A DNA stretch of 64,000 nucleotides from an uncultured Alphaproteobacteria bacterium (GCA_937892955.1 CALBKH010000085.1:1-64000); one strand, 5' to 3'. Positions 45,345 through 54,626 are shown, counted from the stretch's first letter. The notes: generated by a model from the letters alone, not told the origin. Made by a program: numbers and translations.

Positions 45345-46634
45345 ATGACCCGCCGCCCGATGGTCGTCACCGTGATCTGCGATGGCATGCGCCCGGACTT
45401 CGTCACCGAGGGGACGACGCCGGGGCTGATGCGGCTGCGCCGCGAGGGCGTCTGGTTCGACACCCATACCGGTATCTTTCCCTCGGTGACGCGCGCCTCC
45501 TCCGCTTCGATCGCCACCGGCTGCCACCCGGCGTCCCACGGCCTGCGCGGCAACTGCATCGCGCTGCCCGTGGGCGACGGTCTCGTCTTCCACGATGTCG
45601 GCAAGCCGGAGTATCACGCCGCTCATCATGCCCATTTCGGCCGCTGGCTGACCCGTCCGGCGCTCGCCGAACGCGTCGCGCGGTCGGGTGGCTCGGCGCT
45701 CCATGTCTCCAACGCGTCGCCGGGCACCGCCTATTTCCACGACGCCGAGGGACACGGCACGCTGTATCATCGCACCCTCTGCCACGAACCGGGTCGGGTC
45801 GACACCGGCGAGCGACTCGCCGCCCCGGCCGGCGCCGAGGGCGACCGGATCTGCGCCGCGCGCTTCGTCGACGAATTGGTGGCGCGCCGCCCGACGGTCG
45901 CGACGCTGTGGCTCTCCGAACCCGACAAGTCGATGCATGCGGCCCCCCTCGGAAGCCCGCGCCACCTCACCGCCATGAAACTCGTCGACCAGTTGGTCGG
46001 CCATGTCGCCGAGGCCGTCGATCGGTTGCGCGACGTCGGCTTCGACGTGCTGTTCATGGTCGGCTCCGATCACGGCCACGAGGCGGTGAGCGACGTGGTG
46101 CCGATCGAGCGTCGGTTGTTCGAAGCCGGCTTCAAGCGCAGCCTCGACGGCGACGATCTCGTCGTCGCGCCGCAGGGCTCCGCCGCCTTCGTCCATTTTG
46201 CCGCTTCCGCCCTCGATCGCCGCGACCAGGTCGCCGGGTGGCTCGCCGACCAACCCTGGATCGGCGTCGTCCATCGCGGCGACGATCTCGCCCCCCTCGG
46301 TCAGAGCTCGGCGGCGGATCTGCTGGTGGTCGAGATGGCCAAGACCGACGGCGTCAATTCGCACGGAGTGCGCGGCCTGACCGCCATGGCGGTCAGGTTT
46401 TCCGAAGACGAGGACGACGTCCGCCGCGATTGCGGCACCCACGGCGGCCGCGGGCCGTGGGAGAGCCGGCCGACGTTGATGGCCACCGGGGGCGGGTTCG
46501 GTGCCGGCGAGATCGTGGGCGCCCCCACGTCGATCGTCGACATCGCGCCCACGGCGCTCGCCCATCTCGGGTTCGCTCTCGACGCCGTCGACGGACGCTC
46601 GTTGTGCGAGATCGGGAACGAACCCGACCGTTGA
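45345..46634 (+). CDS. Alkaline phosphatase superfamily phosphodiesterase (nucleotide pyrophosphatase type)
   Basis: A 429-residue type I phosphodiesterase/NPP-like enzyme. The metal site and nucleophile are visible: VICDGMRPD near the N-terminus, SVTRASSASIATG with the nucleophilic Thr, LWLSEPDKSMH, VGSDHGHEAV and a C-terminal TDGVNSHG / GTHGG region. There is no obvious signal peptide, so it is cytoplasmic. Such enzymes cleave phosphodiesters or phosphonate monoesters. It closes the set 3 operon and is the third phosphoesterase-type enzyme in the cluster. Confidence 0.88.
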   Translation: MTRRPMVVTVICDGMRPDFVTEGTTPGLMRLRREGVWFDTHTGIFPSVTRASSASIATGCHPASHGLRGNCIALPVGDGLVFHDVGKPEYHAAHHAHFGRWLTRPALAERVARSGGSALHVSNASPGTAYFHDAEGHGTLYHRTLCHEPGRVDTGERLAAPAGAEGDRICAARFVDELVARRPTVATLWLSEPDKSMHAAPLGSPRHLTAMKLVDQLVGHVAEAVDRLRDVGFDVLFMVGSDHGHEAVSDVVPIERRLFEAGFKRSLDGDDLVVAPQGSAAFVHFAASALDRRDQVAGWLADQPWIGVVHRGDDLAPLGQSSAADLLVVEMAKTDGVNSHGVRGLTAMAVRFSEDEDDVRRDCGTHGGRGPWESRPTLMATGGGFGAGEIVGAPTSIVDIAPTALAHLGFALDAVDGRSLCEIGNEPDR

Positions 46635-46644
46635 CCGCTCGGCG

Positions 46645-46673
46645 GAGCGGCGTGCTCCTTCGATGCGCCGCTC
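46645..46673 (+). terminator. Weak hairpin at the end of the phosphodiester cluster
   Basis: GAGCGGCG and CGCCGCTC form an 8-bp stem with a 13-base loop, 10 bases after the stop. There is no T-run, so it is a candidate end of the transcript only. Confidence 0.4.
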
Positions 46674-46722
46674 GAAGAGCGATCAACGGAAAAGATCGCC
46701 GCCATCCGACGCTCTGCCGCTT

Positions 46723-46899
46723 TCCCTGATCAGCCCCGTCTGCGAGGCCAGGGCTCCCTGATCGGTCCCAGATGTTCCCTGCTTCGTCGCGTCGGGAAAT
46801 CAGACATATGGCGTTGATTCATCTGTTTTTTTGAAGGCCGCCGAGGTTCCCGGCGCCAAATCTGGAAGATCTTCCCTGCATATTCGCTGTTTTCAGGGA
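46723..46899. repeat. Degenerate intergenic relic with recurring TCCCTG/CAGGGA units
   Basis: TCCCTG occurs at 46723, 46755, 46776 and 46873, and inverted as CAGGGA at 46894; two of the intervals are 21 bases. The DNA is less G+C-rich than its surroundings, with runs such as CTGTTTTTTTG. It resembles decayed insertion-associated debris seen in rhizobial genomes (from memory). A 69-codon minus-strand frame spans it but has no recognisable protein. Confidence 0.45.
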
Positions 46900-47100
46900 A
46901 TTCGGAGACCGGTCCGCGCTCGACCGCGTCAACCGCCACGAGCCTAGCTCCGAGTAGACATGGCTAGGGAAAGCGGAAAACCAAAGGGTTGCAAATCGAC
47001 ACTGCGACACGACGGCGCCACACGGGGCGACGAGCAGATGGCCGAGGCACCCGGACTTTCGCGGCGCGATGGTGTTCGGCGATTCCGCGTTCGTGTTCCC

Positions 47101-47200
47101 GAAAAGTACCGAAAGACGATCGGCTATGTCAGCCCGGCAGGGTTCGAACGGGTGGTTGAATCGGCTCGAGGTGGTGTCGACGGAACCGGCACCAGGCCAG
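47101..47200 (+). mobile_element. Relic of an IS3-family element (transposase C-terminus and right end)
   Basis: The plus frame reads RKTIGYVSPAGFERVVESA, which matches the closing segment of IS3-family OrfB transposases, typically (L/G)YVSPxxFE. CGA stands where the stop codon is normally found. The following GGTGTCGACGGAACCGGCAC resembles the terminal inverted repeat of such elements. The rest of the transposase is gone. With the debris at 46723-46899 it fills the 636-base gap between the phosphodiester cluster and the thiolase operon. Confidence 0.6.
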
Positions 47201-47270
47201 GTTCGTCGGGGCCTCGCCAGCTTTCGATGAGAGGGATCCGTTTCGGCGACCGTTTCGTGCCGACCCGCCG

Positions 47271-48449
47271 TCAGGTTCGCTCGAAGATCGCCGAGATCCC
47301 CTGGCCCCCGCCGATGCACATGGTGACCAGGGCGTGGCGACCGCCGGTGCGACGCAGTTCGTGGACCGCCTTCACCGTGTTGATCGCGCCGGTGGCGCCG
47401 ACCGGATGGCCGATCGAGATGCCGCTGCCGTTCGGATTGACCTTCTCGGGATCGAAGTCGAGGTCGCGGGCGACGGCACAGGCCTGGGCGGCGAAGGCCT
47501 CGTTGGCCTCGATCACGTCCATGTCGGCGACCGAGAGCCCGGCGCGTTTCATCACCGCCCGCGTCGCCGGCACCGGCCCGATCCCCATGTAGGCCGGATC
47601 GACGCCGGCATGGGCATAGGCGACGAGGCGCGCCAGCGGCGTCAGGCGATGACGCGCGACGGCGTCGGCGGTCGCCACGACCACCGCCGCGGCGCCGTCG
47701 TTCATGCCCGAAGCATTGCCCGCCGTGACGGTTCCGCCCTGTTTGAAGACCGTCGGAAGCTTGGCGAAGTCCGCGAGGCCGGCGTCCGGTCGGACGTGCT
47801 CGTCGCGCTCGAAGGCCACCTGCTGACGCTTCTGGCGGACCATGACCGGCACGATCTGCCCGTCGAAACGTCCCTCCGCCCAGGCCCGTGCAGCCCGGCG
47901 GTGGCTCTCGACGGCGTAGGCGTCCTGTTCGTCGCGGGAGATGGCGTAGCGCTCGGCGACGTTCTCGGCCGTCACGCCCATCAGGATGCGGTGGAACGGA
48001 TCGGTCAGCACCCCGGTGAGCACGTCGACGAGGACCGCGTCGCCGAAACGCGCGCCCCAGCGCGTCGCCGGCGATTGGAACGGCGCGCGGCTCATGCTCT
48101 CCGCGCCACCGGCGACGGCGATCTCGGCGTCGCCCAGGGCGAGCATCTGGGCCGCCGAGACGATCGCCTGGAGGCCGGACCCGCAGAGCCGGTTGACGGT
48201 GAGGGCCGGGGCCTCCTGCGGCAGTCCGGCCTCGATGGCGGCGACGCGCGCGAGGTAGGCGTCGCGCGGCTCGGTCGGCACGACCTGTCCGAACACCACG
48301 TGATCGACCGCCTGCGGGTCGAGGCCGCTGCGCCGGACGGCTTCGCGCACCACCGTGCTGCCGAGCGTCGACGGCGGGATGTCGCGCATCGAACCGCCGA
48401 AATCGCCCACCGCGGTTCTGACCGCTCCGACGATGTAGATGTCCTTCAT
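47271..48449 (-). CDS. Thiolase (acetyl-CoA C-acyltransferase)
   Basis: A 392-residue thiolase with the acyl-carrying C89 in TVNRLCGSGLQAI, H348 in GISIGHPVGATGA, and the proton-transfer C378 in MCIGGGQG. The NEAF motif (VIEANEAFAAQA) is present. It can be degradative (3-ketoacyl-CoA cleavage) or biosynthetic. As the last gene of an operon with a CoA-transferase and a hydratase/dehydrogenase, it most likely performs the thiolytic step of beta-oxidation. The gap from the upstream gene is 113 bases. Confidence 0.93.
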   Translation of the reverse strand: MKDIYIVGAVRTAVGDFGGSMRDIPPSTLGSTVVREAVRRSGLDPQAVDHVVFGQVVPTEPRDAYLARVAAIEAGLPQEAPALTVNRLCGSGLQAIVSAAQMLALGDAEIAVAGGAESMSRAPFQSPATRWGARFGDAVLVDVLTGVLTDPFHRILMGVTAENVAERYAISRDEQDAYAVESHRRAARAWAEGRFDGQIVPVMVRQKRQQVAFERDEHVRPDAGLADFAKLPTVFKQGGTVTAGNASGMNDGAAAVVVATADAVARHRLTPLARLVAYAHAGVDPAYMGIGPVPATRAVMKRAGLSVADMDVIEANEAFAAQACAVARDLDFDPEKVNPNGSGISIGHPVGATGAINTVKAVHELRRTGGRHALVTMCIGGGQGISAIFERT

Positions 48450-48562
48450 GACACGCCCTTCCCTTCTTCTTGCCGGTCGGACGGCCGCCGATCGGCGTCG
48501 TGCGCCGTGGCGCGAGCGCGACCGCCGCCGGCCTCACCGTCCATCGAAATCGCACCGCGACC

Positions 48563-50656
48563 TCATCCGTCGAGATCGGAGAAGCTGCGCCCCTCTTTCA
48601 CCAGACGCGCGAGCAACGGCGCCGGCCGCCAGGCCCAGCCGTGATGACCGGCGGCGAAATGCTCGATCCGCTCGAGCACCGCGCCGAGGCCGACCCGGTC
48701 GGCGTGGAACATCGGACCGCCGCGGAAACGTGGGAAGCCGTAGCCGTTCAGATAGACGACGTCGATGTCGAGGGGACGGGCGGCGATCTTCTCTTCGAGG
48801 ATGCGCGCGCCCTCGTTGACCATGGCGAAGACGCAGCGCGCGACGATCTCCGCATCGCCGATCTCGCGGCGCTCCACACCGAGTTCGGCGGAATGGGCGA
48901 CGATCATCGCGTCGATCTCCGGATCGGGCGCGCCTCTGCGATTCTCGGGGTCGTAACGGTAGTAGCCGAGGCCGGTCTTCTGGCCGAAGCGGCCGAGTTC
49001 GCAGATCATGTCCGGGATGCGGGAATACGGCCTGTCCGGTTGCTCCTTCGCGCGGCGCTTGCGGATGTTCCAGCCGATGTCCTGGCCGGCCAGATCCATG
49101 ACGCGCAGCGGGCCCATCGCGAAGCCCCAGGCCTCCATGGCGCGGTCGACCCGGGAGGGGAGCGCACCCTCTTCGAGCAGGAAATAGGCCTGTCGCAGAT
49201 ATTCCTCGAAGATGCGATTGCCGATGAAGCCGTCGCACAGGCCGGAGACGACGCCGACCTTGCCGATCCGGCGTGCGAAGGCGAGCGCATCGGCGACCAC
49301 CTGCGGATCGGTGCGCGGGCCGCGGACGATCTCGAGCAGCTTCATGACGTTGGCCGGACTGAAGAAATGCAGTCCGATCACGCTTCGTGGCCGGTCGGTG
49401 GCGGCGGCGATCGCGTCGACGTCGAGGGTCGAGGTGTTGGTGGCGAGGATCGCGTCGGCACCGGCGATCCCGTCCAGTTGCCGGAAGATCCGGCGCTTGA
49501 CCTCGAGGTCCTCGAAGGCGGCCTCGATGACGATGTCGGCCGTCGCCGCGCCTTCGAGGCTCGCCGAGACGACCAGCCGGGCGCGCCGCTCGGTCGCCGC
49601 CTCGATGCTGCAGCGGCCCTTCTCGACGGCGACACGGAGATTGCGCTCTATGCCGGCGAGACCACGCGCCAAGGGTTCGGCGTTCGGATCGGTGAGGACG
49701 ACTTCGAACCCGGCATCGAGCAGGCAGGTCGCGATGCCGGTCCCCATGGTGCCGGCGCCGACCACCGCCGCCTTCGCCGGTCGTGCGGCGGGGCGCGGCG
49801 GCGGCAGACCCGGAACCGCCGACACCGCGCTTTCGGACAGGAAGGCGTGACGCAGCCCCCGAGCCTCCTCCGACAGCATCAGACGATCGAAGGCGCGGTA
49901 TTCGTAGGCGAGCCCCTCGTCGAAGGGCGAGCCGCACGCGGCCCCGACGCAGGCGACGATCTGCCGCGGCGCCTCACCGAAGCCGTGCCGCGCCGATGCC
50001 GCCGTGCGCGCCGCTTCGATGTCCCAGGCCCCCGCGACGGCGGCGTCGCGGGGGCGCGGCAAGGGGCGGGGCGAGCCGGCCAGATCGATCGCGAGCGTCT
50101 CCGCTTCGCCGACGAGGTCGGCCGACGCCACCCGATCGACCAGCCCGAGCCGCAGCGCTTCCGACGCGGCGATCCGGCGTCCCGAGATCATCAGGCCGCA
50201 TGCGGCCGCCGGGCCGATCAGCCTCGTCAGGCGCTGTGTACCGCCCCCGCCCGGCAGCAGGCCGAGCGTCACCTCCGGAAAGGCGAACCGGGCCTCTTCG
50301 GTGCAGATGCGCGCGTGGCAGGCGAGAGCGAACTCGAGGCCGCCGCCCAAGGCCCAGCCGTGGATGGCGGCAACGACGGGTTTGTCGATCCGGTCGAGGA
50401 GCGCCATCAGGTTCCGTATCGGCCCGACGTCCTTCGCCGGGTCCTCACCGAAATCGGCGATGTCGGCTCCCGCCGAGAAGCACCGTCCGGCACCGACGAC
50501 GACGATGGCCGTGACGGCCGCATCCGAAACATGGGTGGCGATCGCCGAGGCCAGCGCGTCGACGAGCCCCGATCGTGTCGACAGCGCATTGACCGGCGGA
50601 TTGTCGATCGTGACCAGCGCGACCGAGGATCGAAAGGTGATGGTGATCGTTCCCAA
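48563..50656 (-). CDS. Fused enoyl-CoA hydratase / 3-hydroxyacyl-CoA dehydrogenase
   Basis: A 697-residue FadB/FadJ-type multifunctional protein. Residues about 1-190 are a crotonase domain with SAGADIADFG, GWALGGGLEFALACHARI and FPEVTLGLLPGGGGTQRL, with both catalytic glutamates. From about 300 a Rossmann domain (KAAVVGAGTMGTGIATCLLDAG) begins, followed by GLHFFSPANVMKLLEIV and two C-terminal dehydrogenase domains. I start it at the TTG at 50656 (MGTITITF), 2 bases after the CoA-transferase stop and preceded by GAGGA; no ATG fits the family N-terminus. The frame is open upstream antisense-style. Confidence 0.93.
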   Translation of the reverse strand: MGTITITFRSSVALVTIDNPPVNALSTRSGLVDALASAIATHVSDAAVTAIVVVGAGRCFSAGADIADFGEDPAKDVGPIRNLMALLDRIDKPVVAAIHGWALGGGLEFALACHARICTEEARFAFPEVTLGLLPGGGGTQRLTRLIGPAAACGLMISGRRIAASEALRLGLVDRVASADLVGEAETLAIDLAGSPRPLPRPRDAAVAGAWDIEAARTAASARHGFGEAPRQIVACVGAACGSPFDEGLAYEYRAFDRLMLSEEARGLRHAFLSESAVSAVPGLPPPRPAARPAKAAVVGAGTMGTGIATCLLDAGFEVVLTDPNAEPLARGLAGIERNLRVAVEKGRCSIEAATERRARLVVSASLEGAATADIVIEAAFEDLEVKRRIFRQLDGIAGADAILATNTSTLDVDAIAAATDRPRSVIGLHFFSPANVMKLLEIVRGPRTDPQVVADALAFARRIGKVGVVSGLCDGFIGNRIFEEYLRQAYFLLEEGALPSRVDRAMEAWGFAMGPLRVMDLAGQDIGWNIRKRRAKEQPDRPYSRIPDMICELGRFGQKTGLGYYRYDPENRRGAPDPEIDAMIVAHSAELGVERREIGDAEIVARCVFAMVNEGARILEEKIAARPLDIDVVYLNGYGFPRFRGGPMFHADRVGLGAVLERIEHFAAGHHGWAWRPAPLLARLVKEGRSFSDLDG

Positions 50657-50658
50657 GA

Positions 50659-51834
50659 TCAGATCCTCGTCGTGGTCGGGGCGGACGGCGCGGCGACGCG
50701 GACGAGACGCTCCGTGTCGGCGCCCAACCGCGGTGCGGTCTCCAGGGCGGTCGCGCCTTCGCCTTCCCAGCGGAACGCCGGTCCGAAGGCGACGGGCTCG
50801 CCGTCGACGCCGATCCCGGGCGTCTCGCCGTAGGCCCCGGTCAGGTATTCGAAGAGGTCGCGCACGCGCGACGCCGGTACCCCTTCGGCGTTCAGGGTGC
50901 GCTCCAGCGTCCCGGCATCGGCGGTCGCGAAGGCCGCGGCGAGGGCCCGGCGGAGTTCGTCCGTGGCGAGGTCGGTGAGGAAGCCGTCGGGCGCGATCTC
51001 GGTGGGGACGTGCGGTGGCAGGGCGAGTTCCGGTCGACCGAGGAGACGGCAGAGCGTCGTGAACTGCGCCTTGGTGTTGGCCGCCACCGAGAGATGGCCG
51101 TCGGAGGTCGCGAAAGTGTCGGCGCCGGGACTGCCGACGAAGCCTCGGTTGCCGACGCGACGCGGCGGTCGACCCGTCGCCAACGCGCCGGCCGCCGGAC
51201 CCGACATCAGAGCGAGCGCGGAATCGACCATGGAGACGTCGAGCGTGATCGGCGACGTGTCGCCGCGCAGACGCCGGATCACGGCGGCGAGGATCGCTTC
51301 CGACGCGCTGATCCCGGTGGCGATGTCGATCACCGGAAACCCGACCTTCACGGGCTGGTCCGTGGCCGGGCCGCCCTGGAGCGCCATCATGCCCGTCGCA
51401 GCCTGGATCACGTGGTCGTAGGCGCCCCTGGCGCTGTTCGGCCCCTTCTGGCCCCAGCCGGAAATCGAGCAGTAGATGATCCGCGGTCGGACGGCGCGGA
51501 TGTCCTCCGGCGCGAGGCCGAGACGCCGGGCGCCGCCCGGCCGGAAGTTCTCGACGAAGACGTCCGCCTCCTTGGCCAGTTCGAGGATCGCGGCGCGGCC
51601 GGCCTCGGTGGTCAGATCGAGCACCACCGACTTCTTGCCGGCGTTGAGGGCGCGGAAGCCGGGCGACAGGCCGTCGAGTTCGGGGCGCACGGCCAGTTCG
51701 CGCATCGGGTCTCCCGTCCCCGGACGTTCGATCTTGATCACTTCGGCGCCGAGACACCGCAGGTGATGCGTCGCGCACGGCCCGGCCAGCACGTGCGTCA
51801 GATCGAGCACCCGGAAGCCTTCCAACGGTCGCAT
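50659..51834 (-). CDS. Type III CoA-transferase (CaiB/BaiF family)
   Basis: A 391-residue CoA-transferase with the family opening MRPLEGFRVLDLTHVLAGPCATHHLRCLGAEVIKIE, the VVLDLTTEAGRA and VFVENFRPG segments, SGWGQKGP, and DVSMVDSALALM. Members move CoA from a donor thioester to a carboxylic acid, often to start its degradation. It lies between the import permease (10-base gap) and the hydratase/dehydrogenase (2-base gap), so it is well placed to activate the imported acid. Confidence 0.92.
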   Translation of the reverse strand: MRPLEGFRVLDLTHVLAGPCATHHLRCLGAEVIKIERPGTGDPMRELAVRPELDGLSPGFRALNAGKKSVVLDLTTEAGRAAILELAKEADVFVENFRPGGARRLGLAPEDIRAVRPRIIYCSISGWGQKGPNSARGAYDHVIQAATGMMALQGGPATDQPVKVGFPVIDIATGISASEAILAAVIRRLRGDTSPITLDVSMVDSALALMSGPAAGALATGRPPRRVGNRGFVGSPGADTFATSDGHLSVAANTKAQFTTLCRLLGRPELALPPHVPTEIAPDGFLTDLATDELRRALAAAFATADAGTLERTLNAEGVPASRVRDLFEYLTGAYGETPGIGVDGEPVAFGPAFRWEGEGATALETAPRLGADTERLVRVAAPSAPTTTRI

Positions 51835-51844
51835 CGCATTCTCC

Positions 51845-53563
51845 TCAGGTTCTGCGGCCGAAGGCGCGGGAGACGGGAACGAAGACCGCGAGCGTCAGAC
51901 CGAGCAGCACGATCGTCAGCGCCGCGGCCTCGCCCATGCGCGTTTCCGACCAGAGTTGGAAGATCAGGACCGAGAGCGTCATCGACCCCGCCGATCCGCC
52001 GCCGAGGAACAGGGGGGTGTTGAGGTCGCGCAGCGCCGAGAGGAAATCCAACGCGAAAACGGAGAGCAGCACCGGTCGCAGGAGCGGCAGCGTCACCGTC
52101 GCGGCGATGCGCCCGCGGCCCGCCCCGCAGACGGCGGCGGCTTCTTCCAGAGGCCGGTCGATCTGGCCGAAACCGTCGCCGATGTTGCGGGTGGCGATCG
52201 GCAACGAACGCGCCGCCTGGGTCATCGCGATCAGAACGAGGCTGCCCCAGAGCCCGATCGGCGAGCCGATCCAGGCCCACATGACCGCCGTCAGGAAGGC
52301 CACCGACGGGACCAGCACGGTGTAGAGCGCGGCGCCCTGGAGGACAAACCGCCCGGGCAGCGTGGTGCGTCGCACGAAATAGCTCACCGCCGTGGCCGTC
52401 AGCAGGACCATGGTGACGTCCATCGCCGCGATCTTCAACGTGTTGCCGGCGACCTGCCAGAAGGCGAAATACTCCAGGATCACGTAGCGGAAATTGGCGA
52501 GCGACAGGTTCGCCAGACCGATCGAGCCGAACCATTTGACGTTGAGCGACATCCACAGGACGACGAGGAAGGGACCGACGACCGAGAGCATCGTGACGCC
52601 CAGCGCGAACCCCGCCGCCACCAGCCGCCACCGGCCGAGCGGCATCGACGCGGCCTTCACCCCCTTGCCGGCGACGACGGCGAAACTGCGGTCTCGGCGA
52701 CGGCGGCGGAACACCCATGCGACCGCGGCGAGCAGCATCGCGGTGGCGACGAAGAGCACGCCCATCGCCGCGGCCATCTCGAGGCGCGGCGGAAAGGCGC
52801 TGAGGAACAGGTAGAGCTGGGTTCCGAAGACGTAGATGCGGGCGGGCATGCCGAGGATCGCCGGAGCCGCGAAGAGACCCCACGAGATGATCACCGAGAA
52901 GGCGGCGGCCGAGACGATGGCCGGTGTCACCAGCGGCAGCGTCACGGTGCGGACGACGGTCAGCGGGCGGGCGCCGGAGACGCGTGCCGCCTCCTCGAAA
53001 CTACCGTCGACGGAGGCGAGGGCGGCTTCGACGGTGAGGAAGACGAAAGCGTAGAGGAAGAGCGCGGTCACGAAGATCATGCCGCCCATCGACTGGATGT
53101 CGAAGGGCTTCACCCCGAAGAGGTCGTGGAAGACCCGGTTGACCAATCCGGCGTTGGGGCTGGCGACGTAGACGTAGGCCATGGCGGTCAGCCACGGCGG
53201 CGAGACGAAGGCGAGCACCGCCGAGAGCCGCGCCACCCGCTTGAACGGCATGTCGGTGCGCGCCACCAGAACGGCGAGCGAGACGCCGATCGTCACGGCG
53301 AGACCGGTCGAGCCGAAGGCGTAGATCCAGGAATTGGCCAGCACCTTGGCGAAGGCGAACTTCTCGCCGAGATCGACGAAGTTCCCCATTCCGAACCCGC
53401 CGGGGACCCGCAGGGAGCCGATCACCAGCCAGATCATCGGGTAGATCGTCAGGACGAACAGCACGACGGCCGTCGCGACGAAGGCGATCCACAGCCCGGA
53501 CACACGCCGCGGCGTCGGGCGAACATCGCGGCCGGCGGCGGCCGTGTCGGCACCGGCCGTCAT
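51845..53563 (-). CDS. Fbp-type ABC transporter permease with two fused permease domains
   Basis: A 572-residue membrane protein with about 12 helices. Two copies of the binding-protein-dependent permease fold are visible. Domain 1 coupling loop: FEEAARVSGARPLTVVRTVTLPL near residue 190; domain 2: LEEAAAVCGAGRGRIAATVTLPLLRP near 480. This fused layout is typical of FbpB/ThiP-type importers for ferric ion, thiamine, aminoethylphosphonate and similar ligands. It starts 4 bases inside the ATPase stop. Confidence 0.92.
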   Translation of the reverse strand: MTAGADTAAAGRDVRPTPRRVSGLWIAFVATAVVLFVLTIYPMIWLVIGSLRVPGGFGMGNFVDLGEKFAFAKVLANSWIYAFGSTGLAVTIGVSLAVLVARTDMPFKRVARLSAVLAFVSPPWLTAMAYVYVASPNAGLVNRVFHDLFGVKPFDIQSMGGMIFVTALFLYAFVFLTVEAALASVDGSFEEAARVSGARPLTVVRTVTLPLVTPAIVSAAAFSVIISWGLFAAPAILGMPARIYVFGTQLYLFLSAFPPRLEMAAAMGVLFVATAMLLAAVAWVFRRRRRDRSFAVVAGKGVKAASMPLGRWRLVAAGFALGVTMLSVVGPFLVVLWMSLNVKWFGSIGLANLSLANFRYVILEYFAFWQVAGNTLKIAAMDVTMVLLTATAVSYFVRRTTLPGRFVLQGAALYTVLVPSVAFLTAVMWAWIGSPIGLWGSLVLIAMTQAARSLPIATRNIGDGFGQIDRPLEEAAAVCGAGRGRIAATVTLPLLRPVLLSVFALDFLSALRDLNTPLFLGGGSAGSMTLSVLIFQLWSETRMGEAAALTIVLLGLTLAVFVPVSRAFGRRT

Positions 53564-54624
53564 GACGCGCCCTCCGGATAGACGAAGAGAGAGTCCGGAG
53601 CGACGTGCAACGAGACCGCCGTACCTTCCGCGAACATGCCGCTGTGACTCGGAACGTCGACGGTGACCTCGCCGCCGGCGAAGCGGACGAGGTAGTGGAC
53701 GTCCGGACCCAGGTACTGCTCGAGCACGACCTCGCCCGGCCAGCCGCCCCCGGCATCGGCGGGACGCAGGATCACGTCCGAAGGCCGGAACAGGACCCGC
53801 GCGGACGCCGCTCCGCCGATGTCACCGACGCCGTCGGGCAACAGACCGAGCCCGTCGACGACGAGGCGGCCGTCGACCCGGCGAGCCGCGAGCTCGTTGG
53901 TCGCGCCGAGGAAATGCGCCACCTCCGCGGTCTGCGGACGGCGGAAGATGTCCTCCGGCGCGCCGCGCTGCAGAACCCGGCCCGCACCCATCACCAGGAT
54001 CTGGTCGGAGAGCGCCAGCGCCTCCGACTGATCGTGCGTGACGGCGATCATCGTCGTGCCGGTCTCCCGCTGGATGCGCTTGAGCTCCTGGCGCATCTCG
54101 ACGCGCAGATGCGTGTCGAGATTGGCCAGCGGCTCGTCGAGGAGGAGGATCTCCGGATCGTAGGCGATGGCCCGGGCGAGCACCACGCGCTGCATCTGGC
54201 CGCCCGAGAGCTGGCCCGGATAGCGGTCGGCGTAGTTCGCCAGCCGCACCAGTGCCAGGGCGGAACGCACCCGTTCCTCGACTTCGGCGCGCGAGCGGCG
54301 TCGTACGCGCAGACCGTAGGCGACGTTGTCGGCGATCGTCATGTGCGGCCAGATCGCATAGGACTGGAACACCATGCCGAGGTTTCGCGCCTCGACCGGC
54401 ACCCGATCGCGTCCGTCGGCGAAGACGGTGCGGACGCCGATGACGATCTCGCCGGCGGTGGCGGTCTCGAGGCCGGCGATGCAGCGCAGGGTGGTCGTCT
54501 TGCCGCAACCGGAAGGCCCCAGCATGGTGGCGATCTCACCTTCCGGCACGACGAACGACACACCGTCGATCGCGTTCACCGATCCGAAGGTCTTCACGAG
54601 TTGGTTGACTTCGACACGCGACAT
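53560..54624 (-). CDS. Fbp/Pot-type ABC transporter ATPase
   Basis: A 354-residue ATPase: Walker A GPSGCGKTTTLR near 36, FQSYAIWPHMTIADNVAYGL Q-loop, LSGGQMQRVVLARAI signature, ILLLDEPLANLDTHLR Walker B, H-loop VTHDQSEA, then a C-terminal TOBE-type domain from about 240. The ATG at 54624 is 2 bases after the binding-protein stop; upstream in-frame sequence is antisense-like. It pairs with the fused permease. Confidence 0.93.
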   Translation of the reverse strand: MSRVEVNQLVKTFGSVNAIDGVSFVVPEGEIATMLGPSGCGKTTTLRCIAGLETATAGEIVIGVRTVFADGRDRVPVEARNLGMVFQSYAIWPHMTIADNVAYGLRVRRRSRAEVEERVRSALALVRLANYADRYPGQLSGGQMQRVVLARAIAYDPEILLLDEPLANLDTHLRVEMRQELKRIQRETGTTMIAVTHDQSEALALSDQILVMGAGRVLQRGAPEDIFRRPQTAEVAHFLGATNELAARRVDGRLVVDGLGLLPDGVGDIGGAASARVLFRPSDVILRPADAGGGWPGEVVLEQYLGPDVHYLVRFAGGEVTVDVPSHSGMFAEGTAVSLHVAPDSLFVYPEGAS

Positions 54625-54626
54625 GA

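Noticed and set aside
48563..51778. A single 1071-residue protein combining the CoA-transferase region and the hydratase/dehydrogenase
   Set aside because: The part above 50656 is antisense-frame arginine-rich sequence overlapping the CoA-transferase gene in another frame.
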